Assembly (NCBI GenBank): GCA_963575745.1
Contig: CAUYUJ010020582.1
Location: 117,501-181,500 of the forward strand
Length of the DNA: 64,000 nt
From: Prorocentrum cordatum
Lineage: Eukaryota > Sar > Dinophyceae > Prorocentrales > Prorocentraceae
Direction of reading: 5' to 3'
The notes beneath the pieces are model-generated. The model searched no databases, was not told the origin of the DNA, and was given only the letters and a program-made list of their open reading frames with translations. A program made the position numbers and the translations under genes. Each line of letters opens with the position of its first letter. Position 1 is the stretch's first letter. Positions 1-10,409 of this stretch are shown in pieces.

Positions 1-168
1 CCTGGCTTTATCGGTCCACCTTTTCGTCAGAGTGAGGGGGCCGAACAATCATTCGTTGTCCGTGGGTGCGTGGCTTGAGCGGGGGCCCGTGGTGAGGATT
101 CTGCTTGTTGCATTGTTGCGATGTTGTTGTTGCTGCTATTGTTGTTTGTTGTCGTCGCTCCCCTCGCG
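1..168. other. Window start, no gene seen
   Basis: Non-coding by inspection. From about 105 to 160 it holds an impure TTG/TGC-rich stretch. Nothing else recognised. Confidence 0.5.
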
Positions 169-495
169 ACCCGTCAGCGACCCGCCCCGCGACCCGCCCC
201 GCCGCCCACCCCGCGACCCACCCCGCGACCCACCCCGCGGCCTTGCCGCGACCCACCCCGCGACCCACCCGCGACCCACCCGCGACTCACCCCGCGCCCC
301 ACCCGCGACCCGCCCGCGACCCACCCGCGACCCATATGCGACCCGCCCGCGACCCACTTACGACCCGCCCGCGACCCGCCCCGCGACCCGCCCGCGACCC
401 GCACGCGAGCCACCCGTGACCCAGCAGCGACCCACTCGCGACCCACGCGCGACCCAGTCGTGACGCATTCGCGACCCACCCGCGACCTACCCAAA
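169..495. repeat. Minisatellite of 10-12 bp, unit GCGACCCRCCC
   Basis: About 28 tandem copies of GCGACCCACCC or GCGACCCGCCC, varying from 10 to 12 bp and decaying toward 495. All frames stay open through it because the unit has no stop, so the Arg/Pro/Thr-rich ORFs over it are not genes. Confidence 0.9.
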
Positions 496-654
496 TTGGC
501 GTAACGAAAAAGATCAGCGCCTGCGGCGGACTCGTCGTATATGCTGTGTAACTTTGGCGCCTGCGGCGGGCTTTTTCCAGAGTCTTGCAGGCTGCTGACG
601 TCCCCGCCGCTCCCTCGCTCTTATCCGCGTCTGCGGGGTGCTACGTGTTGCTAT
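496..654. other. Spacer between minisatellite and family D
   Basis: No gene. The word GCGCCTGCGGCGG occurs twice (about 515 and 557). No other structure seen. Confidence 0.4.
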
Positions 655-1989
655 TTATTTATTCTGCCCCATCGTCCATCCTAAGTATGAATTCATGCCC
701 ATCCGGCCGAGCCAGTGTCGACCCCCCCCCGCCATCCTGTGCCAAAATTAGAATGCGCGCGCACTCGTTTATCGCAACTCGTCAGTTTTCAAGAGTCCCT
801 TGCAAAAAACAACATTCACGCGTCGGCCTCGCGCGCGTGTCGAATTCTTTCCGGGGCCTTCACCGATGCGGGGGCGCCGTCATCGTCGTCGGCGTGATCA
901 GCATCGGCCCCCGCCCGCTATCGTCATCGCGTCTGCCGTAGTCGGCGTCGCCATGGTACCGCGCCCTCTCAAGTCGCCGACTCGCAGGGGAGTGCCCGCT
1001 GGGATGCGCCCAGCAGTCGGCGCCGCCGCGGCCGCGTCGGTGGCGCCAAACTAGCTGGCCGCATCGCGCGCGCGTGTCAGGGCTGGCGCGGCCGCGGAGA
1101 TGCACAGGCCATCGTCAAGCATGCATCGCAATCGCCACCGCGTGGATTTTGCAAATCAATTTGCGTGTGGGTTGGTTGGATGTTTGCAAGAGCATGGGTT
1201 GTGTCGACTCATGGGTTAAAATCAACTGCGCCACTTTCATGGGCGCGTCCATTGTAGTCGGCGTTGCTATGGTATCGCGCGCGCCCAAAATGCCGACTCG
1301 CGTTCGAGTGCCCGCTTGGATGTGCCCGGCGTTCAGCGCCGCCGCGTTCGCGTCGGTCGCGCCAATGTAGCAGGCCGCTGTGCGCGCGTGCACTCGCGGG
1401 CTAGGGGAGGCACGATCCGTTTCAAATAATTCCATGCGGGCCACTATCGCGCGTCTGCCGCGCGCGCATTTCGAACTTCTTCCAAAACCTTCATCGCCGA
1501 CGCGAGGACGCCGTCATCGTCGTCGGCGTGATCAGCGTCCGCGCCGTCGCTGGCCGCGCCGTCGTCGCTGTCATCATCGTCGCCAGCACCGCTACTATCA
1601 TCGCCGCGCCTAGCGGCGTCGACGTTGCCATGATACCGGGCCCGCCCAAATCGCCGACTCGCATTGAAGTGCCCGCTGGGATGTGCCCCGCGGTCGACGC
1701 CGCCGCGCTCGCGTCGGTCGCGCCAAACTGGCCAGCCGCCGCGCGCGCGAGAATGCGCGGGGTAGCCTGGCCGCAAATATGCGCCAGCCAACGCCGAGCA
1801 CTCGTCGCAATCGCTTCCGCATGGGGTTTGCCAACCAACTTGCGGGTGGGTGAGGATTGCGCGAGCAGTGGGGTGGGTAACTTCAAGTTGAGCGTTGGTG
1901 GATTGCATCGCGTAGCTATCCTTTGTTCTCTTTTCCCAAAAGTGTATATCTTGCCCCCCGGGATTCTCGCTTCCCCTTTTCGCTTTGCA
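655..1989. repeat. Family D tandem repeat, unit 1 (1.3 kb)
   Basis: The unit begins with ATTCTGCCCCATCGTCCATC, which recurs at about 1990 and 3265, giving a period near 1.3 kb. It contains a module of about 450 bp (830-1190, partly repeated at 1230-1890) marked by CCAAAACCTTC, by CGTCGTCGGCGTGATCAGC and by GCCCAAATCGCCGACTCGCA. Read on the minus strand, the module gives an Asp/Ala-rich frame (DDDSDDGAASDGADADHAD at about 1530-1590). Whether any unit is translated is unknown; codon usage looks like repeat drift. Confidence 0.75.
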
Positions 1990-3264
1990 ACGTGCGTGCG
2001 ATTCTGCCCCATCGTCCATCCTGAATGCGAATACATACCGTCCCAGCCCAACGGGTATCGCCCCCCCCCCCCGCCATCCTTTGCAACGTATGATATGCGC
2101 GCGCATTCGTGTATAACAATTCTTATGGTGTTAACCATCCTTGCAAATCATGACGAAGTGCACGCGCGCACGTCGTTGCGCGCGCATGCCAGAATCCTTG
2201 CGAATCCATCGGTTTCGTGGGGATTTCGAAATCGAGCGTCAAATCACATTGAGAAACACATGGTTTCGAAACGCGGATTTTCAGACAAACTTGTGCGCGC
2301 GTGCTTGCGACGTGTTAGGACAACTACAGTTTTGTGTGCACGCAAAGACAACGAATCTACCGCCAAACGGGCTTCGCGTGCGCGTGTCGAAATCGTTCGA
2401 ACGCCCTTGCGCGCGTGTCGTCGCGAGAACTCTTTAGCAAACAATAAGACGAAGTGCGCGCGCCTGTCGTCGCGAGCGCATGCCAGAATCCGCCAGAAGC
2501 TTTCGGTTTGGTGGCGTGTTCAACATCGAATGTCATTCGGGCACTCATGGTTTCGCAACTTCAGTCTTCCAGAGTGCGCGCTCGCGCTCTTGCGAATTTT
2601 TCAGCAAAGCATCTGTGTTGCTCAACTTTCATGGAGTTCTGCCGGGCGGGCCTCTCGCGCCGCATGCCGACATCACTCGCGCTCCCTTGCGCGCGTGCTG
2701 GCGGGGGGGTGGGCGCGATCCGTGTCAATTTATCCCATGCGGGCTCGCGCGTCGGCCGCGCGCGCGTGTCAAACTTTTTCCAAAACCTTCGTCGCCGACG
2801 CGAGGGCGCCGTCGTCGTCGTCTGCGAGATCAACATCCGCGCCGCCACTGGCCGTGCCGTCGTCGCTGTCAGCATCGTCGCCAGCATCGCTACTATCATC
2901 GCTGCGCCTAGCGTTGTCGACGTACCGGGCCCGCCCAAATCGCCGACTCGCATGGACGTGCCCGCTGGGATGCGCCCCGCGGTCAGCGCCGCCGCGGCTG
3001 CGTCGGTCTCGCCAAAGTAGCTGGACGCCGCGCGCGCGTGCTTGCGCGGGATGTCGCGGCCTCAGAGTGGCACCAGTCAGCGCCGAGCGCTCGTCGCCGT
3101 CGCCGCCGCATGGGGTTTTGCAAACCAAGTTGCGGGCGGGTGGGTGGGATGTTTGCGCGAGCAGTGGAGTGGGCCACTTCATGTTGAGCACTGATTAGTT
3201 TAAAGCAAGGACTCTACCCCCGCCCGCGGGATAATTGGCCCCCCTTGTCCTATTGCAATTTACG
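1990..3264. repeat. Family D tandem repeat, unit 2
   Basis: Same order as unit 1: the ATTCTGCCCC start, then GCGCGC-anchored submodules (2140-2730, with GACGAAGTGCACGCGCGC and TTGCAAAC words), then the 450-bp module (2740-3190). The minus-strand Asp-rich frame is again open (2769-3191, SSDAGDDADSDDGTASGGAD). The large plus-strand frame from 1528 to 3198 crosses unit borders and is rejected as a gene. Confidence 0.75.
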
Positions 3265-4480
3265 CGTGATTCTGCCCCATCGTCCATCCGAAATTTGCAT
3301 TCATAGCATCCCATCCCAACCGGCATCGCCCCCCCCATCCTCTGGAAAAAAGAGTGCGCGCGCGCTGGTTATCAAGCATCAGCGCTTTTCAATAATCCCT
3401 TGCAAACGATGTGACGAAGTGCACGCGCGCGCGTCGTCGCGATCGCATGCCGAGATCGTTCAAAAGCCTTCGTTTTCGTTGGGATTTCAGAATCGAGTGT
3501 TTCAGAACACGGATTAGAACACATGGTTTTGCAACGCGGGCTTTCAAAACAAGCTTGCCCGCGCGTTCTTGCGATTTTTTCAGGAAATTATCGGATTTTC
3601 AACATTTTCATAACCTGCTTCCAAGCGTGCGTCGCGCGCGCGCACGTCGAAATCGTGCGAGCGCCCTTGCGCGCATGCCGTCGCGAGAACCCTTTTGCAA
3701 ATAATAAGACGAAGTGCGACGACGCGCGCATGCCGGGATCCGTCTAAAACCTTGGGTTTCGTAGCATTTCCAAAATTGAGTGTCCAACAACATACAAAAA
3801 CATTGTTTCGCGACGTCAATTTTCAAAGAAGTGTGCGCTCGCGCTCTTGCGCATCCTTGAGAACAAAAGCGGCTTTCAACATTTTCATGCAATTGTGCCA
3901 AAGGGGCTTCTCGCGCCGCATGCCGACATCATTCGCGCGCCCCTGCGCGCTTGGGGGGGGGGGGCACGATGCGTGTCAAATAAAACCATGCGGGCCAGGC
4001 GCGCGTCAGCAGCGCGCGCATGTCGAACTTTTTCCAAAACTTTCATCACCGACGCGTGGACGCCGTCAACGTCGTCGGCGTAATCAGCAGCGGCGCCCGC
4101 ACTGGCCGCGCCTTCGTCGTTGTCAACATCGCCACCAACATCGGTACTGTCATGATTGTGTCTACCGTTGTCGACGTTGCCATGATACCGCGCCCGCCCA
4201 AGTCGCCGACTCGCAGTGAAGCGCCACCGCGACCGCGTCGGTCGCGCCGAACTAGCAACTGCTGATTGCGCGTGCTTGGGTTGGCGCGGCCGCAGAAATG
4301 CACCAGCCAACGCCAAGCATGTATCGCAATCGCCACCGCGTGGGTTTTGCAAACCAAGTTGCGGGTGGGTGGGTGGGTGGGATGTTTGCAAGAGCATGGG
4401 ATGTGTCAACGCCGCGTATATTGCATCACGTAGGTTGCATCGCATACGTTGCGCGGCGTAGATTGCATCGCGTAGACTGC
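3265..4480. repeat. Family D tandem repeat, unit 3
   Basis: Third unit. The submodules are at 3400-3990 and the 450-bp module at 4005-4420. The minus-strand frame is open across 3885-4772 and contains DSTDVGGDVDNDEGAASAG. The unit ends in a short minisatellite of TGCATCGCGTAG-like units (4420-4480), the same kind that borders the inverted copy at 31.7 kb. Confidence 0.75.
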
Positions 4481-4508
4481 AATAACCTATTCTTTGGGTT
4501 CCACGTTG

Positions 4509-4551
4509 GCATGCATGTATATATGTATGTATGTGTGTATGTATGTATGTG
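4509..4551. repeat. (GTAT)n microsatellite
   Basis: Imperfect GTAT/GTGT tetranucleotide run of about 43 bp. Confidence 0.85.
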
Positions 4552-4831
4552 CACAAATGCCGCCCCCCGGGCCCTGCCCACCTCCGGGACATCTTCGGCA
4601 AATCCTCGGTACCGCCCTCCTGGGACTCCCCGAGAACGTCAAGACAGCTGCAGGCCGGCCCATGATGGGCCCAATCGTGCCCCAAGCGGCCCAAGTCAGT
4701 CTTCCGACGGCCTTCAAGGAGACCGAGAGCGCACAAGAGAGTGCCAAGAGGCCCCCAAGAAGCGTCCAACACCCACGGACCAGAAGTGTTTGAAAAATCG
4801 TGATATGGTCACAAACATTGTTGATGCGTAG
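4552..4831. other. Spacer before LINE fragment
   Basis: GC-rich, no recognised gene. It contains AGGCCCCCAAG-like 10-bp words also found in minisatellites elsewhere in the window. The in-frame stop TAG at 4829-4831 marks the limit of the RT frame downstream. Confidence 0.4.
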
Positions 4832-6709
4832 GCCTGGTGTCTAGAACAACACGTTCTTGCGAATGAGCAGGCTTACTTATTACTCACGGACTTCTGCGCC
4901 GCTTTCCCGTCTCTGGCTATCCCTTGGCTGCTGCGCGTATTGAGAGAGATGGGGATCTGCCCCGCTGTTGTCGCCGCATTACTGTTCCAGGAGCAGTCTG
5001 CCGCTGTCGTGTTGGGAGGGAAGAGGTTTGGGAAGATTGTGATGGGCACGGGGGTCAAACAGGGGTTTCCTTCTAGCATGCTGCTCTTTGTATTGGCGGT
5101 GGATCCGCCTCTTAGATCGGTGAAGGATGAGCGAAGTTCTCATATTGGTCGTACGTTTGCTTACGCGGATGATTTTTGCTTCGGGTTGTTGAACGTTTTC
5201 GTCTCCCTGGGTCCTGTCCTTCGGCCCCTTCAACTTCTGGAGCCTATCGCGGGATTGGTACTGAACTTCAAAAAGTATCAGATTTTGATAACGGGTAACC
5301 TGGACTTACCACTGATGCGAGAGTCGATTGCCGCGCTGAAGGGTGATTTTAAGTTGATGCAGGTAGTGAAGTGCGCGAAGTATCTGGGGGCCTTCATTGT
5401 CCCGCTTGCTCATCGGCACGCATGGTCGGAGGCTCTTCCGAAGTTCAGGCTCAGAGTCGGAATTGCTCGGCAACTTGGTCTAGGGCTTACTCGGGCCGCC
5501 GTCGTCTTTCGCGTGATGTGCGTCTCTGTTCTCTCCTTCATCCTTCAGCTTCATCCGATCTCTAATGAACTTCTTAAGTGTTATCGTAAGTCGGTCATGT
5601 TCCTCACGGCTGCCCCCAGGAACTCTTTCTCCTATTCCTTTTGTACACAGCTTCGGAATATGCACCTGCCCATCGAGTTTGTGGACCTGGCTTGTCTAGC
5701 TAAAGCGACTTGCATTCGATATATGATTAGAAACGATGGGATAGGTGCTGTTTTTGAACACCTTCGATCTCTAGAGGATCATCCCGATCATGTCTTTGTT
5801 CGTATGAAGACTGGTTATTGGAAGAATAGTTTTCTGTATTACATGTTTGAGCTGCACTCTTGGTATTATAGTATCACTTCTCAGCTATCCATTTATCTTC
5901 CCCACCTGCAGGCTCGTCTGTATGAGATGATGCCTGATAGGTCGCTTGCGAAAGAGGATCCTCGCCGTGCGCTGTTCCGTCGGATTGAAGCATGGTTTCC
6001 AGATCTATCTCTTAAGCATTTGGATCGTTTCTATATCAACTCTTACTTTGTCCCGATGAAAACTCAACCGTACATGTTAGTGGCAACCATGCGTATTCTC
6101 TGTCGAGGCCTCTGCACGTCAAAGAGATATAAATATCGCCCCGCAGGTTGTGCTCTGGGATGCCCAGCTCTTGGGGAGGATGATCTTGATTCTGTTGAGC
6201 ATTATGTCTGTTGTCCTCGGCTTGCTTCCATTTTCAGATTTTGGTTTGGTCCGCTGTTTATTTCGTCTTCGTGGTTTCCTGAGGGCTCGCCCTGGCTCCT
6301 CCCCTTCCTCCCGCTTGCTCCATCACCAATGTCAAATGTTCTCTTCGCTGCCTGTGTTGATGCGTTTGTTGCTCTTCACAATTGTCGTAGGCTGGGCATC
6401 CCTGGCGCTGCCGAGCAACGCTTTGAGGCTCGCCTCCGTGTCACTTCGAGGCGGCATCGTGCCTTCGCTTGTGCCTGGCAGAAGCAAGCTGCTGTGTGGT
6501 TTTCCTCCTCCTCTCCCCTCTCCTCGAGAGTGTTCGTGGCTCCTGGAGGGGCGCCAGCCTCCCCTGGCGGGGCCCGCCAGGTCCGCTCGCGAGGCCGCTG
6601 GACCAGTGGCCTGTCCTTTTTGGGTGCTGCTTCAGAGCGAGGCCGCGAAAGGGCGGGTGCGAGCACACCCGAGCATGAACAAACTTCAGGGGGCGGTCTT
6701 ACTGGCTGA
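4832..6709 (+). CDS. LINE reverse transcriptase fragment, 5' truncated, frame open
   Basis: Fragment of the polyprotein of a non-LTR retrotransposon, whose RT copies element RNA at a nicked target. The frame is open for 625 codons from just after TAG 4829-4831. Any ATG inside is not the true start: the N-terminal nuclease and RT motifs before A are gone. Residue 20 is the motif A Asp (TDFCAAFPS). Motif B is GVKQGFPSSMLLF near residues 74-86. Motif C is YADD at residues 111-114 (5162-5173). LNFKKYQI follows as motif D. A Cys/His cluster near residues 440-462 (CALGC, then EHYVCC) resembles the zinc-binding region that follows RT in many LINEs. No RNase H is recognisable. All three catalytic aspartates remain and there is no frameshift, so the copy is younger than the LINE at 12.3-16.1 kb or was captured recently. 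No A tail or target duplication was found. The family is sure; activity is unlikely because the 5' part is missing. Confidence 0.85.
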   Translation, partial: AWCLEQHVLANEQAYLLLTDFCAAFPSLAIPWLLRVLREMGICPAVVAALLFQEQSAAVVLGGKRFGKIVMGTGVKQGFPSSMLLFVLAVDPPLRSVKDERSSHIGRTFAYADDFCFGLLNVFVSLGPVLRPLQLLEPIAGLVLNFKKYQILITGNLDLPLMRESIAALKGDFKLMQVVKCAKYLGAFIVPLAHRHAWSEALPKFRLRVGIARQLGLGLTRAAVVFRVMCVSVLSFILQLHPISNELLKCYRKSVMFLTAAPRNSFSYSFCTQLRNMHLPIEFVDLACLAKATCIRYMIRNDGIGAVFEHLRSLEDHPDHVFVRMKTGYWKNSFLYYMFELHSWYYSITSQLSIYLPHLQARLYEMMPDRSLAKEDPRRALFRRIEAWFPDLSLKHLDRFYINSYFVPMKTQPYMLVATMRILCRGLCTSKRYKYRPAGCALGCPALGEDDLDSVEHYVCCPRLASIFRFWFGPLFISSSWFPEGSPWLLPFLPLAPSPMSNVLFAACVDAFVALHNCRRLGIPGAAEQRFEARLRVTSRRHRAFACAWQKQAAVWFSSSSPLSSRVFVAPGGAPASPGGARQVRSRGRWTSGLSFLGAASERGRERAGASTPEHEQTSGGGLTG

Positions 6710-7140
6710 CGGGGGTTTAAAACATAATAATATGAACAAACTCCAACACCCACCCTGACAGGTTCAAGGAAACCCTCGAGGAGCCCAAACCATGGAAAAA
6801 AAACGAAGGACAACATCTGATTCCTTCGTGTCTTCGCATCCTCACTTCCGATGCGTTTCTGAGGATTTGGCAAGAGCCCCAAGAAAACCCCACGATGGTC
6901 CATTGTGGCGCCCCGAACGGCCCGAAGGGGCTCCCAGAAGCACCCCTGAGGCCCCAAGCAGGCCCTTACAACACCCCGAAGACTCCCCAGGATGCGCCCC
7001 ACGAGGCGCCCAAGAGAGCCTGTAGAGGCTCTCACGAGGCACCCAAGAGGTATCATCAACAACCGCGTTTTGATTATACTGCCCGGTCGTTTTAGGGAGA
7101 AGTTTCCTACAGGCTCCCAAACACAGCTCCATGACAGCCC
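6710..7140. other. Downstream flank of LINE fragment with minisatellite remnant
   Basis: Probable 3' flank or untranslated part of the LINE. ATGAACAAACT occurs at about 6674 and 6732. An A8 run is at about 6795-6802. From 6895 to 7065 there are degenerate AGGCCCCAAG-type 10-bp units. No gene. Confidence 0.4.
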
Positions 7141-7194
7141 CTAGGAACTTTCAAGAACCCATCAAGAGACTTCCAAGGCGCCTTCAGGCTCAGG

Positions 7195-7610
7195 AGGCCC
7201 AGCGGAGCCAGGAGGAGGGGACGGAGGAGGACGAGGAGGAGGAACAGTTGGAGGGGGAGCATGTGGAGGAGGAAGAGTATGAGGAAAAGGAAGGAGGAGG
7301 AGGAGGAGGAGGAGGAGGAGGAGGAGGAGAGGGAGGAGGAGGAGGAGGAGGAGGAGGAGAGGAGGAGGAGGAGGAGGAGGAGGAGGAGGAGGAGGAGGAG
7401 GAGGAGGAGGAGGAGGAGAGGAGGAGGAGGAGGAGCAAGAGGAGGATAAGGAGGAGGAGGATGAGGAGGAGGGGGAGGAGGAGGAAGAGGAGGAGGACGA
7501 GGGAGGAGGGAGGCGGGAGGAGGGAGGAGGGAGGATGGAGGAGGGAGATGACGGAGGAACGCGAGGAGGATCAGGAGGAGGAAAAGGAGGAAAAGGAACA
7601 GCAAGCATGC
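7195..7610. repeat. (GGA)n polypurine tract
   Basis: Nearly pure purine strand with GGA/GAG periodicity for about 400 bp. The poly-Glu, poly-Arg, poly-Ser and poly-Pro frames across it are artefacts of the repeat. Confidence 0.95.
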
Positions 7611-8059
7611 CGAAGGAACGGCAGCGGAGTGAGGCATGGTGAGCGGGTGAGGCATGGTGAGCGGGCCAGTGTGAGGTATCGGTGCCCCTCGAGATGCTTT
7701 GGGCTTTGATGCAACACTCTTCGGCAATATGGCTGTCTTGCCAGGCGAGGCATGCCAAGACACTACAACAAATATCCAAGCAGCCTCTGGCCCACAACCC
7801 AGGCACGGTGTAGATACTCAATGCAAGCCAGAGCTTGGGGTGCGGTTGCCCAGCACTCATAGTTTCATGACGCGTCCATCAGGATGTCCACCCCCGTACG
7901 ATGACCATTGCGGGATGGTTCCCATCTCCAGCCCAGCTTGCACAGCTAAGGTGGGTTTGCGCTAGAACTTAAGCTTGCGCGAAGCTTGTGCGTGGTTTCA
8001 GTATATTTATGTATACACATACCTCTACGACCACTCTTCCAGGGGGGGAAGGAACCAAT
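7611..8059. other. Non-coding stretch
   Basis: No gene recognised. GAGGCATGGTGAGCGGG is present twice in tandem (about 7630-7663). Otherwise mixed-composition sequence. Confidence 0.4.
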
Positions 8060-8340
8060 GCCTCCCTCAATCGATCTCCCTATCGATCTCACTATCGGTC
8101 TCACTACCGATGTCACCAGCGATCTCACTCGCGATCTTACTATGAAGCGGCTTGGCTAGCCATCTTGCTCGGTATCCACCGGCCTGAATACCAGTCGATC
8201 ACACTACCCATGTATCTATCTCACTGCCGACGTCGCGATCGATCTCACCATCGATCTCATTACGAATCGCACTGCCGACGGTCTCACTGTCCGCCGATAT
8301 CACTGTGCACTGATCTCACCATCCATCGATCCCACACATC
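8060..8340. repeat. Degenerate 12-bp minisatellite, unit ATCTCACTRYCG
   Basis: Repeated ATCTCACTACCG/ATCTCACCATCG words, interrupted around 8150-8215. It probably arose from a 12-mer that then diverged. Confidence 0.75.
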
Positions 8341-8769
8341 CGAGAGCGGAGATCTTTCAGGGCAGGCCAGGTTCGGGCCGCCTGGTTGCTCCCAACCTGG
8401 AGCGCCGCGCTGGCGCCGCCGCCGCCAACGCGGGGCAGAACCTGCTGCAGACTGTGTGCGGCGGCGGTGCCCTGCGGCCGCCGAGAAGCCGTGAGCTCCT
8501 CGGCTTTCGGGAGCCTCTCTGCGGCCCGCTCCCCCCGTGCTGGCCGCCCCGATGGAGGGCCCCTCTCGGCCCCCGCCCGTGGCGAGGCCAGAGCGGCCCG
8601 AGCGCGAGCGTGACCGGGACCGGGACCGGGACCGCGACCGCGACCGGGACCCGCGCCGCAGCGCCGGCTGCCTCGGCGGGCTCTCCAACAATCGCTGGCG
8701 TTCTCGGTGGGCCTTTGGCGCTGGCTCGGCACTGTTGCCCATTCTACGCACCCCGAAATCCTTCAGCTC
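8341..8769. other. GC-rich non-coding stretch with a hexamer repeat
   Basis: No gene recognised. A (GGGACC)n-like hexamer run lies at about 8608-8652. Open frames on both strands are due to high GC. Confidence 0.4.
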
Positions 8770-8919
8770 AGCGCTCTGGCCCCCGAGCGTCTCCATGGCG
8801 ACTGGGGAGGCGAGGGTCGCTGAACTGATGGATTTCGGTGCCCTGGCATGCCGAAATCCATCACTTCCGTAATCCTCGCCTCCCCAGTCCCCAGGGAGAC
8901 GCTCAGGGGCCAGAGCGCT
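8770..8919. mobile_element. Foldback element, 69-bp arms
   Basis: Arms 8770-8838 and 8851-8919 are inverted copies, identical except for about ten positions, mostly in one block, with a 12-bp spacer. The arms start AGCGCTCTGGCCCC and end at GATGGATTTCGG. No target duplication was recognised. This is a MITE-like or foldback structure; transposition is inferred only from shape. Confidence 0.75.
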
Positions 8920-9080
8920 GGGGCGTAGATTCCTGGAAGTCTTTTTCCTGCCTCGGGCTGCGCGCCAGCAGCTGCGCCTCTCCGAGAGAGTGCCGGGGGT
9001 GCCCGAGGCGTCCCGGGCGGCCGCCAGAGGCCCGGGTCATGGGCCGAAGGCCGTACCCCAGGGGGAGTCGGCCACACGTG

Positions 9081-9175
9081 TCGGCCACGAGCAGAGGGAT
9101 CAAGGGGAGGGGGAAGGCTTCTTAGAAGGAGGCTGCTTCTGAGAAGCCTTCTCCCCTCCCCCTACCCCTCGGGCG
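9081..9175. mobile_element. Foldback element with GGCTTCTTAGAAG arms
   Basis: Arms 9101-9127 and 9135-9162 are near-perfect inverted copies (AAGGCTTCTTAGAAG against CTTCTGAGAAGCCTT). They share their sequence with the 43-bp arms at 28902 and 29016, so this is a second member of that family. Confidence 0.7.
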
Positions 9176-9185
9176 AGGAGAATTA

Positions 9186-9318
9186 TGCACATGCACCGAT
9201 CCTGGCAAGGCCCATCCTTGACCCATGATCGGTGCATATGCCTTCCTGGCCAAGGTGGGAGGGCGTATGCACCGATTCTGGGCTCAGGATGGGCCTGGCC
9301 AGAATCGGTGCATGTGCA
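9186..9318. mobile_element. Foldback element, 57-bp arms, nested palindromes
   Basis: Arms 9186-9242 and 9262-9318 are imperfect inverted copies with a 19-bp spacer. Each arm itself contains ATGCACCGAT and ATCGGTGCAT, so the whole can fold as a cloverleaf-like structure. The core CACCGATCCTGGC is also the heart of the perfect palindrome at 10350-10409. Confidence 0.75.
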
Positions 9319-9526
9319 CAGTTCTTTTTCCTCTAACCCCCCTGTGCAGGCCGCCAGGGTCAGAGGCCAGGCTGCACGCGTGCACGCTCGCGGTCGGCTT
9401 CCGCCGGAGAGTGCGTCGGAGCGCGGGCGGGCGTGCACGCAAGACCGCGGGGGGCGTCCATGTGCATGCGTCGTTGCTTGCTCCCACCGGGGGCGTCGGC
9501 TGCACGCGAGAGCGGCCCCTCGCCAG
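9319..9526. other. Non-coding stretch between foldback elements
   Basis: GC-rich; no gene recognised. Frames over it are short and run on into the GGA tract. Confidence 0.4.
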
Positions 9527-9645
9527 GGAGGAGGAGGAGGAGGAGGAGGAGGAGGAGGAGGAGGAGGAGGAGGAGGAGGAGGAGGAGGAGGAGGAGGAGG
9601 AGGAGGAGGAGGAGGGAGGAGGGAGGAGGAGGAGGTGGAGGAGGT
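9527..9645. repeat. (GGA)n microsatellite
   Basis: About 95 bp of nearly pure GGA followed by an impure purine tail. Confidence 0.95.
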
Positions 9646-9781
9646 GCGCGGCGCTCCCGGGGGGGGGGGGCCGGGCCGGGCCAGGCCCACGCAGGCAGGC
9701 CGCCGTGTGCGGAGCGTCGCGTGCGGCGATCGGCGGGCTGCGCCAGAGGTGAGCTCCCTGCCCAGGGTCGTTCTTGCGTGA

Positions 9782-9935
9782 AGTCGGGCCTGTCCCTCTA
9801 CAGGGGGAACCTCAGGAAATAGTCAAGAAATAGTTGTGGGACGATTTTTTCACCCTTGGGGAGCATTTTAGGGTATTTTTTTGGCTATTTCCAATTTTTC
9901 GTCTAAGATCGGCCTGTAGGGGGACAGGCCCGACT
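9782..9935. mobile_element. Short TIR element, 23-bp arms
   Basis: Terminal inverted repeats at 9782-9804 and 9913-9935 (AGTCGGGCCTGT against ACAGGCCCGACT) differ by one base. The interior is AT-rich, unlike the flanks, as in many MITEs. A target duplication is not clear. Confidence 0.7.
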
Positions 9936-10349
9936 GAACTCTTGCGGGTCGTCGATCCCCATCCTCAAAGTTGTCGTCAGCAGGCTGTGCGGATGATGCG
10001 GCGCGTGCCGGGTCTTTTTGGGCGCAGGCTAGATTTCTCCGATGGGCTGACCAGCTCGTGCTGGACGTGCGAGATCAGCGTTTGTTGATCATCAGGCGCG
10101 CCGCACGCCTGGAGGGGACTCAGACACTAAACCATAGTATTCACAGGATCCTTCTTCCTGTGAGTATTCTGATTTACCTTCGTCGTCTTGTTCTTGCCAT
10201 CTGCAGGGTCTGAACCTCTACCGCTGGCTCCCTTCTGACTGCTAAACACACGTAAACGGCACAAGCTTGTTGGCTTGTCGGTTTGTGGTTCTCTGGAGGA
10301 AGAGGAGGAGGCACTTGAGGAAGTCTGCATTTTGTGCCCTTGTCGGAGA
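9936..10349. other. Non-coding stretch
   Basis: No gene recognised. A pyrimidine-rich run ending in CTGCAG (about 10178-10206) resembles a splice acceptor, but no exon can be supported. Confidence 0.35.
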
Positions 10350-10409
10350 GCACCAACTATACACCAACACCGATCCTGGCCAGGATCGGTGTTGGTGTAT
10401 AGTTGGTGC
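10350..10409. repeat. Perfect 60-bp palindrome, no spacer
   Basis: Arm 10350-10379 (starts GCACCAACTATACACC) is exactly reverse-complementary to 10380-10409. The centre is CCTGGCCAGG. Shares CACCGATCCTGGC with the element at 9186. Confidence 0.95.

Noticed and set aside
1528-3198. 556-codon plus-strand frame
   Set aside because: Crosses family D unit borders and is not conserved as a frame between units.
7107-7860. Several 190-230 codon frames of poly-Glu, poly-Ser and poly-Pro
   Set aside because: They lie on the (GGA)n tract and exist in most frames; low-complexity artefacts.
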